A stretch of 64,000 bases of DNA from Citrobacter rodentium NBRC 105723 = DSM 16636 (GCF_021278985.1 NZ_CP082833.1:310001-374000), one strand, 5' to 3'. Numbered from the stretch's first letter, positions 46,301 to 54,834 are shown. Made by a program: numbers and translations. The notes: generated by a model not told the origin, from the letters alone.

Positions 46301-49210
46301 CCCGCCCCGGTTATCCATTGCTCCGGTACTGACAGTCAGTTCCTGCAGGCTGTTCAGCGTACCGCCTCTGTTATCCAGCGTCTGGCCTGCGGTATTAATG
46401 CTGATACCTTTCCCCTGAATAAGACCGGACTGATTGTTCAGCGCCAGACTGTTCCGGCCGGGCAGACCGTTCGCCACAATCTGACCGTTCGCCACCACCT
46501 GACCGGATGTATTGTTAACCACGCCTGCAGTCAGGGACAGAGCATCTCCCGACAAAAGCACACCGGCAGTGCTGTCCAGTGTGCCGGCATTCAGCGTCAT
46601 CGGCCCCTGACTGATAACCCCGCCCCGGTCACCACTGTTACGGTTACTCAGTGTGTCAGCACGGAGATTCAGTGTGGCACCACTCTGTATCAGGCCGCCG
46701 GCATCGTTGATGATATCTTTCGAGGAGAGGGTCAGTGACTGCTGTGCCACCAGTCTGCCACCCTGATTATCAGAGCGGGTAACATCCAGCCTGCTGTTAC
46801 CGTTGCTGACCACCGTCCCCTGCTGATTTTCCAGCACATTCAGGTGCGCATTCAGGTCTCTGCCGGCGGCAAGCGTCCCTTCCTGATTACTGACATCACC
46901 ACCACTCAGCAACATATCCGTCCCGGCCTTCAGTGCGCCTTTCTGGTTCATCAGCGTACCTGACGATATCTGCAATGACGCCTGACTCCCCAGCACGCCC
47001 TGACGGTTATCGAGCGTTCCGGTGTTCAGGGTCATATCCTTCTGACCCGCCATAAAACCCTGCTGATTATTCAGCATACCGGCCCGCACTGTCAGGGTAC
47101 CGGCGCTGCTGATACCACCCCGTGTTTTCGTGTTACGGTTACTGAGTACCCCGTCCTGTACATCCAGCGTCATGTCACTGCCGGACTGAATCAGACCATC
47201 ATCAGAGACCAGTTCGCTGCCTGACACAGACAGCGTTTTCTGTGAAAGCAGTCTGCCGGACGTATTATCCAGCGCACCATCCAGCGTCACAGACAGCCCG
47301 TCAGCCACTACCGTACCCTGGTGGTTATTCAGATTCCCTGCCGAAATATCCAGCCTGCCGGCGGACTCCATTCGCCCCTCAGTATTGCTGACAGCCTGCT
47401 GTGCTTTTATCCTGCCCGTTCCGGCAGCAGCTGAAATCAGTCCGTTGTCGTTATTCAGCGCCTGTGTATTAATCAGGATGTCACGGCTGGCAATCAGACT
47501 TCCCTGCTGGTTATCCACGGCGCCGGTTGTCCTCACCTGCAGACTACCTGACTGCGCCGCCTGCACTTTCCCCTTGCGATTATCAAGGCTCAGTGCATCC
47601 AGGCGCACCGCGCCATTTGCCGCAAGCAGCCCTTCCCGGTTATCCACACCTCCCGGCAGGTTCAGTGAAAAATCCCCTGTTCCCGTCTGAATCAGTTTAC
47701 CCCTGTGGTTTGACAGGCTTTGTGCCGATATCTGCAGTGTGTCGGCATTTATCGTACCGCCATTATTGCTGAACTGCCCGGCAGTCCGGGCGGAAAGCGT
47801 ACCGGCACTCAGTTGCGCATTCTGTGTGGACAGATTTCCACTGGTTGCATTCAGCTCAGTATGTTGTCCCTGTATCCGGCTGTTGCTTAAATCCAGCCCC
47901 TGCCCCTTCAGTTGCATGTCCCCACCGGACAGAACCTGTCCGTGTGCCGCCAGTTCGCCGGTGGTACTGACAGTCAGGTTGCCCGCTGCCGCCAGACGTC
48001 CGTCATCTTTCACCCCGGCGGCCAGCAGACTCCGCTCACCGCCGATCAGACGCGCTGTCTGAATCCGGGTGTTGCGACGTGATGCCACAGAGCCTGTATG
48101 GGTGAATACACCATCACTCTGTATCTGCGTATCCTGCCCCGCATAAACAGAACCACTGTTATGCAGCTCCCGGGTTGTCGCCAGATGTACATCCGCTTTC
48201 GCACTGATACTGCCACTGTTTTCAATTCGTCCGTCAGCCGTCAGGGTAACCGCCCCTGCCTGTGCACCAATATGACCGGCGTTACGAACACCCACCCCCG
48301 TTTCCGTACCGACAAGGCGAATTTTTCCGGCATACATTCCGCCAAGACTGGCCACATCCAGTGCCATCTGAGGCTGTGAAGAGACATCTCCGGTCTTTTT
48401 CTCAATCTGCCCGTGCGCGATATCCACATTGTTACGTCCTGTGGTCACTTTCAGGTCCTGCGCCCAGAGACCCGCATTAATCTTCACAGACCGGGCAATG
48501 ATATCGGTATAATCCGTGCGCGAGGCATCCATCCCTTTGCCCGTAATCTGAATCTCACCACGTTCAACACTGAATCCGGTCAGACTGCCGTTTTTCATCT
48601 GAGGCTGCCCCGTGGTCAGCGTGGCCCGGTTCGCATTAATAAAACCGCACCCGTCGCAACTGATGCCGGCCGGGTTCGCAATCACCACCTGCGCCTTTTT
48701 CCCGGCAACCTCAACAAAACCGTTCAACTGGCTGGGATTGCGACTGTTCACTTCATTAAGAATGATTCTGGCCTCTCCCTTAGCCAGCCACGGGTTCCCG
48801 GCCACCATGCCACCCAGTTGAGTCTGCACATTGTTATGGGCATTATTCAGAATGACGCCCTGGTTACCGACGTCGAACTGGCTGTATGTATTATGTGAAA
48901 CCCCGCCGGCAGAAGGCGTCTGAATATTCACCTGCGGAATGCCGCTGGCCGTCTGCGTAATCGTGGGCTGCTGATGCCCCGGTGCGCCATGGTCTGCGAC
49001 AATGCCTGCAGCACTGACAGAATGCACCATCCCCGACGCCAGCCACAAAGAGAATGCAAGCGGCGTGACACGGCAGATACGTTGCCTGTGTGGATATCCT
49101 GTGCGGGAGGACAGTGATGTACCGGCGCGACCGGAACGGGCAATATCTGCCACCACCATCAGCATTCCCCGGGCTTTGTTAAAAATAATGCGGTAACAAT
49201 TTCTGTTCAT
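40382..49210 (-). CDS. cdiA: Contact-dependent inhibition toxin CdiA
   Basis: A 2942-residue exported two-partner-secretion effector delivered to neighbours on contact. Domains in order: an extended signal peptide (MNRNCYRIIFNKARGMLMVV...), then a TPS domain at about residues 70-350 (NPAGISCDGCGFINANRATL) that is recognised by CdiB. A long filamentous-haemagglutinin repeat region follows to about 1350, then a YP/receptor region and more FHA repeats to about 2500. A pretoxin domain (FTEQDVAQRAYNNGMAAS) leads to the VENN boundary at 2766-2769. The last 173 residues after VENN are glycine- and beta-rich (GASIGIDFGPYDFGVFGDLH, GYGPGSVGLSVGQDGLGFSF) and unlike toxins I know. It follows cdiB and cdiC in one operon and looks intact. 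Confidence 0.93.
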   Translation of the reverse strand: MNRNCYRIIFNKARGMLMVVADIARSGRAGTSLSSRTGYPHRQRICRVTPLAFSLWLASGMVHSVSAAGIVADHGAPGHQQPTITQTASGIPQVNIQTPSAGGVSHNTYSQFDVGNQGVILNNAHNNVQTQLGGMVAGNPWLAKGEARIILNEVNSRNPSQLNGFVEVAGKKAQVVIANPAGISCDGCGFINANRATLTTGQPQMKNGSLTGFSVERGEIQITGKGMDASRTDYTDIIARSVKINAGLWAQDLKVTTGRNNVDIAHGQIEKKTGDVSSQPQMALDVASLGGMYAGKIRLVGTETGVGVRNAGHIGAQAGAVTLTADGRIENSGSISAKADVHLATTRELHNSGSVYAGQDTQIQSDGVFTHTGSVASRRNTRIQTARLIGGERSLLAAGVKDDGRLAAAGNLTVSTTGELAAHGQVLSGGDMQLKGQGLDLSNSRIQGQHTELNATSGNLSTQNAQLSAGTLSARTAGQFSNNGGTINADTLQISAQSLSNHRGKLIQTGTGDFSLNLPGGVDNREGLLAANGAVRLDALSLDNRKGKVQAAQSGSLQVRTTGAVDNQQGSLIASRDILINTQALNNDNGLISAAAGTGRIKAQQAVSNTEGRMESAGRLDISAGNLNNHQGTVVADGLSVTLDGALDNTSGRLLSQKTLSVSGSELVSDDGLIQSGSDMTLDVQDGVLSNRNTKTRGGISSAGTLTVRAGMLNNQQGFMAGQKDMTLNTGTLDNRQGVLGSQASLQISSGTLMNQKGALKAGTDMLLSGGDVSNQEGTLAAGRDLNAHLNVLENQQGTVVSNGNSRLDVTRSDNQGGRLVAQQSLTLSSKDIINDAGGLIQSGATLNLRADTLSNRNSGDRGGVISQGPMTLNAGTLDSTAGVLLSGDALSLTAGVVNNTSGQVVANGQIVANGLPGRNSLALNNQSGLIQGKGISINTAGQTLDNRGGTLNSLQELTVSTGAMDNRGGTVGAKTTADLSTTSLDNREGGRLVSEGELRLHTGGLQNSHGQIQSVGDMLLNSVRGVVDNVSGLIRSGSAITLNALQFINRHTQNTGQGLEAQTIHITTQDLDNQEGSILADRALTVMADRTLSNNDGVLSSGATLSVSGRQLAFSNRDGVVKAGQSVSVDAGQLGGDGKLLSLGDMTLKSNTTFSNSGQTIANGNLTLSVNGDVSNTGSLLAGSRLDLNSIRLENTEKGEISAGQTWLNVTDTLLNRGLIDGKYTRLQANTLTNSGTGRIYGDAVGVSAATFYNLEENGVAATLAGRERVDLGVQTLNNRTHSLIYSAGDMHTGGMLDANGAATGKAGVLNNHSATIEAAGYLVLSAGQINNVNDHFTTERVVVSTEKVTEYQLSGSDKRWSAGEPGVYVDNDSSNSLKKLHTPEGARDKFTQYDYTRTVEETRVKESDPGKILSGAGMTIVADKLLNDKSQVVAGGLLDMQAGDVENVSVSGERHVTDSGTSTYYYRIRKKGKDKQGEKTSQYTPPTVIQTITLKPGELTSHGQVQGSHVTLSPLKPQGTDVQTGLTGNVDATVAGTDRIPLRPVVSAGEPVILLPGQQFEVSTPQGSIHVAGPDTRLPDSSLFKTNPAVNVPYLVETDPRFTNQKTWLGSDYMQKAFSQNGDNMLKRLGDGFYEQRLIREQVVALTGQRYLDGYSNDEEQFKALMDAGIAFGKQYNLTPGVALTAEQMALLTGDIVWLVNTTVTLPDGSTQTVQVPQVYARVKPGDVNSAGALIAGRDMVMKLDGDLFNSGKLAGKQTVQLSAENIHNQAGTIQGANVSLTARTDINSTGGLLQAMDSLLAMAGRDISLTTTTRTAQRDAGQNHFERTSIDSVAGVYVQNDQGRLVLQAGRDMNLTAATVVNQGKDSLTQLSAGRDMTLSTVTTSAQDNITWDKNNRLSQDVTQSTGSTLAGNGDVTLTAGRDMTSQAASLSAQKGLALMAGHDVTLTGAQNTRSLDEYHKVTGSSGMLSKTTTTTHDVTDRRTMTGSELNGDTVSIGAGHNLNVTGSSVAGDNRVSLAAGNNLSIGTLTESNRETHLKQEKKSGLMSSGGVGFSMGSQSLKVTDTATDTTQKGSTVGSVYGDVSLQAGNRLTVNGSDLIAGRDMALSGKEVSITAATDQHVQTHTVEQKTSGLTLALSGTAGSALNTTVDTVQAAKSAGNSRLEALQGVKAALSGAQAVQAGRLADAQGADAGNNNTVGISLSYGSQSSKSEQQSEQTVAKGSTLTAGNNLSIQATGSGVKGVDGDLTIQGSQIKAGNNLLLQANRDVNLVSAENTSKLEGKNTSSGGSVGVGVGVGSGGWGISVSASANQGKGSEKGNGTIHTETSVDAGKQLTIISGRDTTLTGAQAGGETVKVDAGRHLTLTSEQDSDRYDSKQQNASAGGSFTFGSMSGSASVNLSRDKMHSNYDSVQEQTGIFAGRGGFDVTTGQHTQLNGAVIASTATADKNRLDTGTLGFSDIENRADFKTEHQSTGLSTGGSVAGNFLGNMANNLLVGANHEGHADSTTQSAVSAGNITIRDTQSQKQDVADLNRDAAHANQTLSPIFDREKEQQRLQQAQLIGEIGNQVADIARTEGQIAGEKAKRDPAALNQARAELEAKGKPFTEQDVAQRAYNNGMAASGFGTGGKYQQAIQAATAAVQGLAGGNLSAALAGGAAPYIAEIIKQTTLDGAGRVAAHAVVNAALAVAQGNNALAGAAGAATGEVVGMIATQMYGKPVSELSETEKQTVSTLATVAAGLAGGLVGDSGASAVAGAQSGKTTVENNALSELVPPRVQQDTSLAIDLGQKGQGYGEINNAIDASHLGPSWGTEYKVKTNGKIEVSGGIGPALKGEMKVNNDYFSVSTGYTKEFGAKAGASIGIDFGPYDFGVFGDLHRDYSTSIGYGPGSVGLSVGQDGLGFSFSVGPSIGFTGSSTVPHSEKIEMNGDTTKEIYHYDFK

Positions 49211-49225
49211 TCTGATAAACCTGAC

Positions 49226-49753
49226 TTATCTCTCCGGCACATCCACAGCAAGCGGGTGCTGCACACGCCACTGGCGCGCCTCTTCACGACTGACCTGTGC
49301 ACCCCGGAAATTCATCACCCGCAACCCGGTCTGCTGCCCACGGTGGTACAGCGAACGCCAGCACAGACGGGGAAAAATATCCTGCCGGACAAGACGACTC
49401 ATATCCGGGGTATGTCCAAAAGGGGCAACCCAGTCACAGACCCACATCCGGTCGCCACTGTTCCAGTCCGACTGAGGCATAAGAATTGCCGGCTGCGTAA
49501 GAAAACGCGCCTCTGCCTCCGGGCTGAGCCAGGCCTGGCTCATGAAGAAAACCGGTCGCCCCTGCTCTGTTGCCACCACATACTGTCGGTGCTTAATCAC
49601 CGGCAGCAGCAGGTCCGGCAGGGTATGCAGTGGCGCATCACGATGCAGGGGGGAGTGCATCCACAACCAGACGGCCGCCCCCAGGACTTCCGCCTCATTG
49701 ACCGGCTCACCGGAATACAGGGGACTCAGAACGTCATATTTCCCGTTACGCAT
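49226..49753 (-). CDS. cdiC: HlyC-like toxin-activating lysine acyltransferase (CdiC)
   Basis: This 175-residue cytosolic protein belongs to the HlyC/RtxC family, which moves fatty acid from acyl carrier protein to lysines of a toxin. AAVWLWMHSPLHRDAP carries the catalytic histidine (H37, equal to H23 of HlyC), and GDRMWVCDWVAPFGH carries the catalytic aspartate (D107, equal to D92). It sits between cdiB and cdiA, 15 bases ahead of cdiA. Such a gene occurs only in a subset of cdi loci, where CdiA is lipidated. It is complete. Confidence 0.88.
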   Translation of the reverse strand: MRNGKYDVLSPLYSGEPVNEAEVLGAAVWLWMHSPLHRDAPLHTLPDLLLPVIKHRQYVVATEQGRPVFFMSQAWLSPEAEARFLTQPAILMPQSDWNSGDRMWVCDWVAPFGHTPDMSRLVRQDIFPRLCWRSLYHRGQQTGLRVMNFRGAQVSREEARQWRVQHPLAVDVPER

Positions 49754-49762
49754 GAAACTTTC

Positions 49763-51502
49763 TCAGAAATCCCGGAACAGATTAAAACCGGCTGTCACAT
49801 CACTCGTCATAAAACCCGCCGGTTTTGAAAACGGACGACCGATGAAAACGTCATAATCCGTACTGAACAGTTGCCCCCTCAGCCCCACAACACCACCGGC
49901 CAGATGACGTCCCACCAGGTATTCACTGCCGGCTCCCCCCACCTCGCCGTAATCCATTCCCAGATATAACTCCTGCTCCGGCAGTGGCGTACGCCAGGCC
50001 AGGTCGTTGCGGATATACCAGCCGTTACTGGCATTCAGCGTTCGCTCCCCGTCAAAACCACGTACCGTCCAGCGGTTACCGATGGCAAACTGTTCCTGTG
50101 GGGTCAGCGGGGTATTGCTCAGCTGGCGCTGATACCGGAAGGAATAACTGAAGGGCTGCTCTGCCAGTGTAAAGGGCAGATTAAAGGACGCATTCATCTG
50201 CAGGATCTTACTGAGCGCCGTTGCCTCACCGAAGATTTCCTCCGGTGCCGGCTGTGCGCCAAACCAGCGGGTTCCCCGTTGCCAGCTGACGCCGGCATCC
50301 AGTATGGCCTGCGAAATATAATGGCGGTGCTGCAGCCCAAGTCGCCAGGCCGCTGTCTGCCGGCGCTGCACCTGGATTTCCGTATCATTAATGTAGTTAC
50401 GCGACCTGCGGGCCTGAACATCGTAAGTCAGCACCGTTTTCTGCGTCCCGTTACGGTGCAGTACCCGGCTCAGCTGCATGCCCAGATTCTGACTCTCGCC
50501 ACTGTACTGGTAACCCTCAACCGCACCAGCTACCGTCTGATGGTAATCGTAATCACTGGCGGTGACGGAAAACTGCCAGTAACCGAAAGGCACAGAGTAA
50601 TGGGCCGTGTAGTTTTTACTGCCCTTACCCCCGTAATGTGGAAAATTATGGGTGGCAGAAACATACAGCAGGTCGCTCAGGGAAAAAGGATTATCCAGAG
50701 AAAATGTTATACCACCGAGATAACGCCCTGTGCTGCGGGTACCTGAATCGTCAAGCGAAAACCCCAGTCGCCAGTATTTGTCCTGTTTGCGGGTAATAAG
50801 AATGTCACTTTCCCCTGGCTGCTCACCGGGTACAATTTCCATATCAGCCTGCACACCCGGCAGTCGTTGCATATTCTCCAGCCCCTGCTCAATGTCCCGT
50901 AAATCCAGCAGAGAGCCTTCGTGTGCCGGGAATGAGGAATACAACTGAATATAGTCATCACTGTCCGGTGTCAGACGCACATGTCGCACAACACCGGGAA
51001 TAATAACCAGCCGGAGGATACCGCTTTTTAAATCCTGCGAAGGTGCCAGAACCCGGGTGGTGACATAACCATGATCGACCAGACGGTTCTGCAATGTACT
51101 CATCAGCAGATTAATTCCTTTCGCCCCCAGGCAATGCCCGACCGCCCCGTTGGCGATTTTTTGTAAAGGCAACCAGTGTGGTAACGCATCAGCCCCCTCC
51201 AGTTCCGTCTGTTTAATCTGAAAACAGGGCGTTTCAACAGGAAAATTAATCTTATGGGCAAAAGAGCCAGGTGCAGAAAGGCGAACATCAGGGGCTGAAG
51301 GCATCAGTTGTTGCTCAAGGGCTTCCTGACGCTGCTGCTGAATGATAAATGTATCCTCTCCACTACGCCGGATATCCGCTGCCTGAAGAGATAAAGGCGA
51401 TAATAAAACAGACATCAGTGTCAGTGACAGCAAGGACGGACAGCGCCGGAATAAGCTTTGTTCCTCTGCCCTCACGTTCCTGCAACATAATTTTCCAGTC
51501 AA
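49763..51502 (-). CDS. cdiB: CdiB, two-partner secretion outer-membrane transporter
   Basis: This 579-residue Omp85-type TpsB protein exports CdiA across the outer membrane. The signal peptide region ends near LSPLSLQAADIRR (about residue 42). The N-terminal helix and POTRA domains follow (CFQIKQTELEGADALPHWLP, RLVIIPGVVRHVRL). The 16-stranded barrel has the conserved VRGF motif in RWTVRGFDGERTL, near residue 475, and ends in GFNLFRDF with a C-terminal Phe. It is the first gene of the cdiBCAI operon, 9 bases ahead of cdiC. Confidence 0.94.
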   Translation of the reverse strand: MTGKLCCRNVRAEEQSLFRRCPSLLSLTLMSVLLSPLSLQAADIRRSGEDTFIIQQQRQEALEQQLMPSAPDVRLSAPGSFAHKINFPVETPCFQIKQTELEGADALPHWLPLQKIANGAVGHCLGAKGINLLMSTLQNRLVDHGYVTTRVLAPSQDLKSGILRLVIIPGVVRHVRLTPDSDDYIQLYSSFPAHEGSLLDLRDIEQGLENMQRLPGVQADMEIVPGEQPGESDILITRKQDKYWRLGFSLDDSGTRSTGRYLGGITFSLDNPFSLSDLLYVSATHNFPHYGGKGSKNYTAHYSVPFGYWQFSVTASDYDYHQTVAGAVEGYQYSGESQNLGMQLSRVLHRNGTQKTVLTYDVQARRSRNYINDTEIQVQRRQTAAWRLGLQHRHYISQAILDAGVSWQRGTRWFGAQPAPEEIFGEATALSKILQMNASFNLPFTLAEQPFSYSFRYQRQLSNTPLTPQEQFAIGNRWTVRGFDGERTLNASNGWYIRNDLAWRTPLPEQELYLGMDYGEVGGAGSEYLVGRHLAGGVVGLRGQLFSTDYDVFIGRPFSKPAGFMTSDVTAGFNLFRDF

Positions 51503-52078
51503 ACGAAAAACCTTTTATTCATGCCATACCAACAATCACCAGCCTCCTGACGATACCTCCCACCATGTTTTGCAGTGGTACGCTACCGCCCTTCCGGTAT
51601 TTACCCACACCAACCGGTACCAGAATGCTGAGTAACAAATCCGTTCAGAATTGACTTAATTTTGATCATTATAGAATAATGATCTGAACTGCAGCAATAT
51701 GACAGATTTATCGATCGATATAACGCAAATGAACAGTTCTTTATTCTGCCACATATCGCAAAAACAGCACATTGCAAAATTTATAACCATAATTAATGGA
51801 AAAGTGCAGAAAATTATTCCACTGAATGCTTTTAATACAGTTGGTTATCTAAAAAACTATCATTTTTTGATTTCAGTCATTGAAAATTGCAATGCGTGAC
51901 GACTAAACAGCATTTAAGTGAGTTTCAGGATATGGGAAGGACATGAAAGGAGGAGCGCAATAAAATACACAGGAAGAAGGGGAAAATGTTTCGTAAAAAC
52001 AGAAAATTAACAGCGCACATCAGGAAACGTCGCAGTGATACCACATGAAATTTAATTCACTGTTACCACACTGTAGAA
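51503..52078. promoter_or_regulatory. cdiB upstream region with small plus-strand ORF
   Basis: This 576-base AT-rich gap holds the promoter of the minus-strand cdi operon. A 66-codon plus-strand frame (51699-51899, MTDLSIDITQMNSSLFCHIS...) is possible but has no clear ribosome site or known relatives that I recognise, so I do not call it a gene. Confidence 0.4.
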
Positions 52079-52261
52079 GATGTTCCATTACCGAAAGTCA
52101 ATCAGCGATACAGAGACAATCATGGTGCGCTTGTCACCGTGACCAGTGTTGAGGAACCCCGGGTGGTGTTTATGCGGGACGGCTATCCGCATCCGTGCAT
52201 GCGGCCAATGTACAACTTTCTGGGAAAATTCAAACCCGAACCCCGGGAAGAAACAGAATAA
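52079..52261 (+). pseudogene. DUF4222-like phage protein lacking a start codon
   Basis: The plus strand reads VPLPKVNQRYRDNHGALVTV, then TSVEEPRVVFMRDGYPHPCM and RPMYNFLGKFKPEPREETE with a TAA at 52261. This matches the small DUF4222 proteins found in lambdoid prophages. No ATG, GTG or TTG lies between the previous in-frame stop (TGA at 52046) and the conserved start, so the gene is probably dead. Confidence 0.6.
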
Positions 52262-52313
52262 AACGAAATTCCTGCCGGCAATCACACTGCCTGATGGCAG
52301 CATAATCCTCTTT

Positions 52314-52547
52314 TTAATTCTCATCCCCGGAGACAAGCCCGGAAACCCACTCCGGGTGTTCACTGAATGCCGTGTTCAGCGCATCCCAGGAAACGTTCAT
52401 ATAAAACCTGTCCTGCAATCTGCGGGTAACAACTTCTTCCAGGCGATTCCGGTTATCCGCCAGTCCGGCATAACCTCTCTCTGCCAGCCACTCATTCAGT
52501 TCATGTTCCAGAGACAGATTGATAATATCGTAATCGGACCTTGCCAT
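52314..52547 (-). CDS. Small hypothetical protein
   Basis: A 77-residue protein that I do not recognise: MARSDYDIINLSLEHELNEW, then LAERGYAGLADNRNRLEEVV and DALNTAFSEHPEWVSGLVSG. It is acidic and helical. ATG 52547 follows a GACACGGGA site; the frame is open to 52622. It lies 20 bases after the stop of the divergent unit and is probably an island accessory gene. Confidence 0.5.
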   Translation of the reverse strand: MARSDYDIINLSLEHELNEWLAERGYAGLADNRNRLEEVVTRRLQDRFYMNVSWDALNTAFSEHPEWVSGLVSGDEN

Positions 52548-52642
52548 TCCCGTGTCCTTAGCACATGTTTTCAGGCACGGGGATAAAGTATAAAGAATGT
52601 CGTACTGCTGCTGCCAGAGCAATATTCCCCCTGATGGTCGTA

Positions 52643-53266
52643 TCAGAGATGGTATGCAGGTACTTTGCGGGTTGTTCCCGTCAGGTTATCATGCACCTCC
52701 ACGGTCGTAGTCACCACCGGCATTCCGGCCTTTCTCAGCCTCAGGACATCAGCCGCAATACGCTGACTGCCAAACCAGAACAGGCCGTCCAGTGCAGTCG
52801 CCAGTAAACCCGCCTCCAGTGCATACTTCAGCCGTTCACGGGGCGCTTTCACTTCCCTGGCAACCTGCAGATATGGCGATGATGTGCTTTCATTCCCAAC
52901 CACGCGACGAATACAGTGAGACAGATGATACCGGTATGTATCCGGCACACCAGAAAGACTGGCCTTCAGGCTGTACACGCAGCCAAAGCGTTTATCGTTG
53001 AACATCACATTTTTCTGGCTGATGTCCCATTCTTCACGCAGCGCGGCAATCAGTTGTGGTGTACGAGTAAGCAACAAGCGAAAAGGCAGTTCAAAACTGG
53101 TGACGTAATCCACATTCAGCAGTGCAATACGCAACCGTTCTTCAGGCCCTGCCTCTGTCTGCCGGCACTCATCCAGGACATCCTGCCATTGCCGGCGAAG
53201 ACGGGGCGATTCGTTCCGTTCTGTAAAGCAGTATTTATCCGCCAGATAGTCAATTCGTGTACACAT
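52643..53266 (-). CDS. Unknown protein with C-terminal winged HTH
   Basis: A 207-residue cytosolic protein. The N-terminal part (MCTRIDYLADKYCFTERNES, RLRIALLNVDYVTSFELPFR) is unknown. The C-terminal part AGLLATALDGLFWFGSQRIA then ADVLRLRKAGMPVVTTTVEV resembles a phage-type helix-turn-helix (fG--RLAa-I--LRkaG--I-T). It may be a regulator of the island. The frame starts at 53302; I use ATG 53266 because the upstream residues are not conserved-looking. An IS3 lies 78 bases upstream of the start. Confidence 0.55.
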   Translation of the reverse strand: MCTRIDYLADKYCFTERNESPRLRRQWQDVLDECRQTEAGPEERLRIALLNVDYVTSFELPFRLLLTRTPQLIAALREEWDISQKNVMFNDKRFGCVYSLKASLSGVPDTYRYHLSHCIRRVVGNESTSSPYLQVAREVKAPRERLKYALEAGLLATALDGLFWFGSQRIAADVLRLRKAGMPVVTTTVEVHDNLTGTTRKVPAYHL

Positions 53267-53374
53267 ACTGAAAAGAATTCCGTATAAAAATTCAGCTGAC
53301 AAAACTTTATCAGTCCATAAGAATCAACGGAAGCACCGATGCATTGATCCTACCCACGTAATATGGACACAGGC

Positions 53375-54241
53375 CTAAGCGAGGTTCTTGTTTTCAAATT
53401 GTTCCGGACTGAGGCCGCCACACCAACTGTGCCGCCGCCACCGATTGTAATCACATTCGATATAATTAAACACCGTTGCCCGCATTATTTCCCGGCTGAT
53501 AAAGTGTTCTCCATGGATACATTCCACTTTCAGCGAATGAAAGAAGCTTTCCACGCAGGCATTATCGTAGCAGCAACCTTTTGCGCTCATACTTCCACGC
53601 AGATTATGCCGCTTCAGTTGCGCCTGATAATCTGCTGAACAGTACTGGCCTCCACGGTCCGTGTGAACGATAACGTTCCGGGGCCTCTTACGCCGCCACA
53701 GCGCCATCTGCAGGGCATCGCAGGCCAGTTGCGCCGTCATGCGTGGCGACATTGACCAGCCAATAACGGCACGTGACCACAGGTCAATGACCACTGCCAG
53801 ATACAGCCAGCCTTCATCTGTACGTAAGTACGTGATGTCTCCTGCCCACTTCTGGTTCGGGCCACTGGCGTAAAAATCCTGCTCCAACAGATTTTCTGAC
53901 ACAGGCAGGCCGTGTGCGCGGTAGCTGACCGGGCTGAACTTCCGGGAGGCCTTTGCCCTCAGTCCCTGACGGCGCAGGCTTGCCGCCACGGTTTTTACGT
54001 TAAAGGGGTAACCCTGAGCACGCAGTTCATCCGTCAGGCGTGGGGCACCGTAACGCTGTTTTGACCGGGTAAAAGCCGCGAGGACAACGCTGTCGCAGTG
54101 TTGGCGGAACTGCTGACGCGTGCTTATCCTTGTCCGCCGCTGACACCACGTATACCAGCCGCTGCGGGCCACCCGGAGCACGCGGCACATTGCTTTGATG
54201 CTGAACTCAGCCTGATGTTTTTCAATAAAGACATACTTCAT
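53375..54241 (-). CDS. insF: IS3 transposase InsF (OrfB, DDE)
   Basis: The 288-residue catalytic part of IS3 transposase, made as a fusion with InsE by programmed frameshifting. The rve core has the aspartates in [20 protein letters not shown] and [20 protein letters not shown] and the glutamate in [15 protein letters not shown]. Its start overlaps the insE end by 4 bases (ATGA), the frameshift region. The protein looks identical to the InsF I remember from E. coli. Confidence 0.95.
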
Positions 54242-54546
54242 TTCAGGCGCTTCGCGAAGTATGTCGCGGCCTTTTGGAGGATAGCCAGCTCTTCATCCCG
54301 TTCTGCCAGCTGGCGTTTGAGACGTGCAATCTCGGTAGACATCTCCAGTTCACGTTCAGAAGACGTCTGCTGATTTTGCTGTTTACTGCGCCAGTTGTAG
54401 AGCTGTGATTCATACAGGCTGAGTTCACGGGCTGCGGCAGTAACACCGATGCGTTCAGCAAGCTTCAGGGCTTCACTGCGAAATTCAGGCGAATGCTGTT
54501 TACGGGGTTTTTTACTGGTTGATACTGTTTTTGTCATGTGAGTCAC
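54238..54546 (-). CDS. insE: IS3 protein InsE (OrfA, helix-turn-helix)
   Basis: The 99-residue N-terminal protein of IS3 ([20 protein letters not shown]...) binds the IS ends. [23 protein letters not shown] then [13 protein letters not shown]; a leucine-zipper helix follows ([20 protein letters not shown]). Preferred start is MTKTV at 54537 rather than MTHMTK at 54546. It is complete. Confidence 0.94.
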
Positions 54547-54604
54547 CTCTGACTGAGAGTTTACTCACTTAGCCGCGTGTCCACTATTGCTGGGTAAGAT
54601 CACT

Positions 54605-54829
54605 TCACCTGGTCATCACCAATTGTTGCCATAACAGGTAGCAATGATCATTCTGTGTAACTATATTGCCCGCAGATGATGATGTTTTTCGATGTATCCC
54701 CTGTCTGAATGGCGCATAAAGAGGATCATCAGCAGACGCAGCCAGTGAATCCCCCGGCGAAAAAAAACGCCGGACCACGTATGGATCCGGCAGAAGCATG
54801 GCTGTCATGATCAGGTAATTATGTCGCAT
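54605..54829 (-). CDS. Small hypothetical protein after the zinc-ribbon pair
   Basis: A 74-residue frame MRHNYLIMTAMLLPDPYVVR, then SLAASADDPLYAPFRQ. It starts 5 bases after the upstream zinc-ribbon stop, with GAGTGAGGGAG ahead of the ATG. Its stop falls 3 bases outside the IS3 terminus. No family recognised; possibly the last gene of the zinc-ribbon string. Confidence 0.4.
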   Translation of the reverse strand: MRHNYLIMTAMLLPDPYVVRRFFSPGDSLAASADDPLYAPFRQGIHRKTSSSAGNIVTQNDHCYLLWQQLVMTR

Positions 54830-54834
54830 CTCCC

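Larger units (their letters stand above)
53345..54602 (-). mobile_element. Complete IS3 element
   Basis: The element is 1258 bp, the length of IS3. The ends TGATCCTACCCACG (left) and CAGCAATAGTGG...-type TGGGTAAGATCA (right) are imperfect inverted repeats of about 39 bp with TGATC termini. It carries insE and insF, both complete, transcribed on the minus strand. The 3-bp flanks CAT and CTT are not identical, so a target duplication is not evident. Confidence 0.93.

Noticed and set aside
40852..48898. Many plus-strand frames of 100-250 codons across cdiA
   Set aside because: Antisense shadows of the repetitive cdiA coding sequence.
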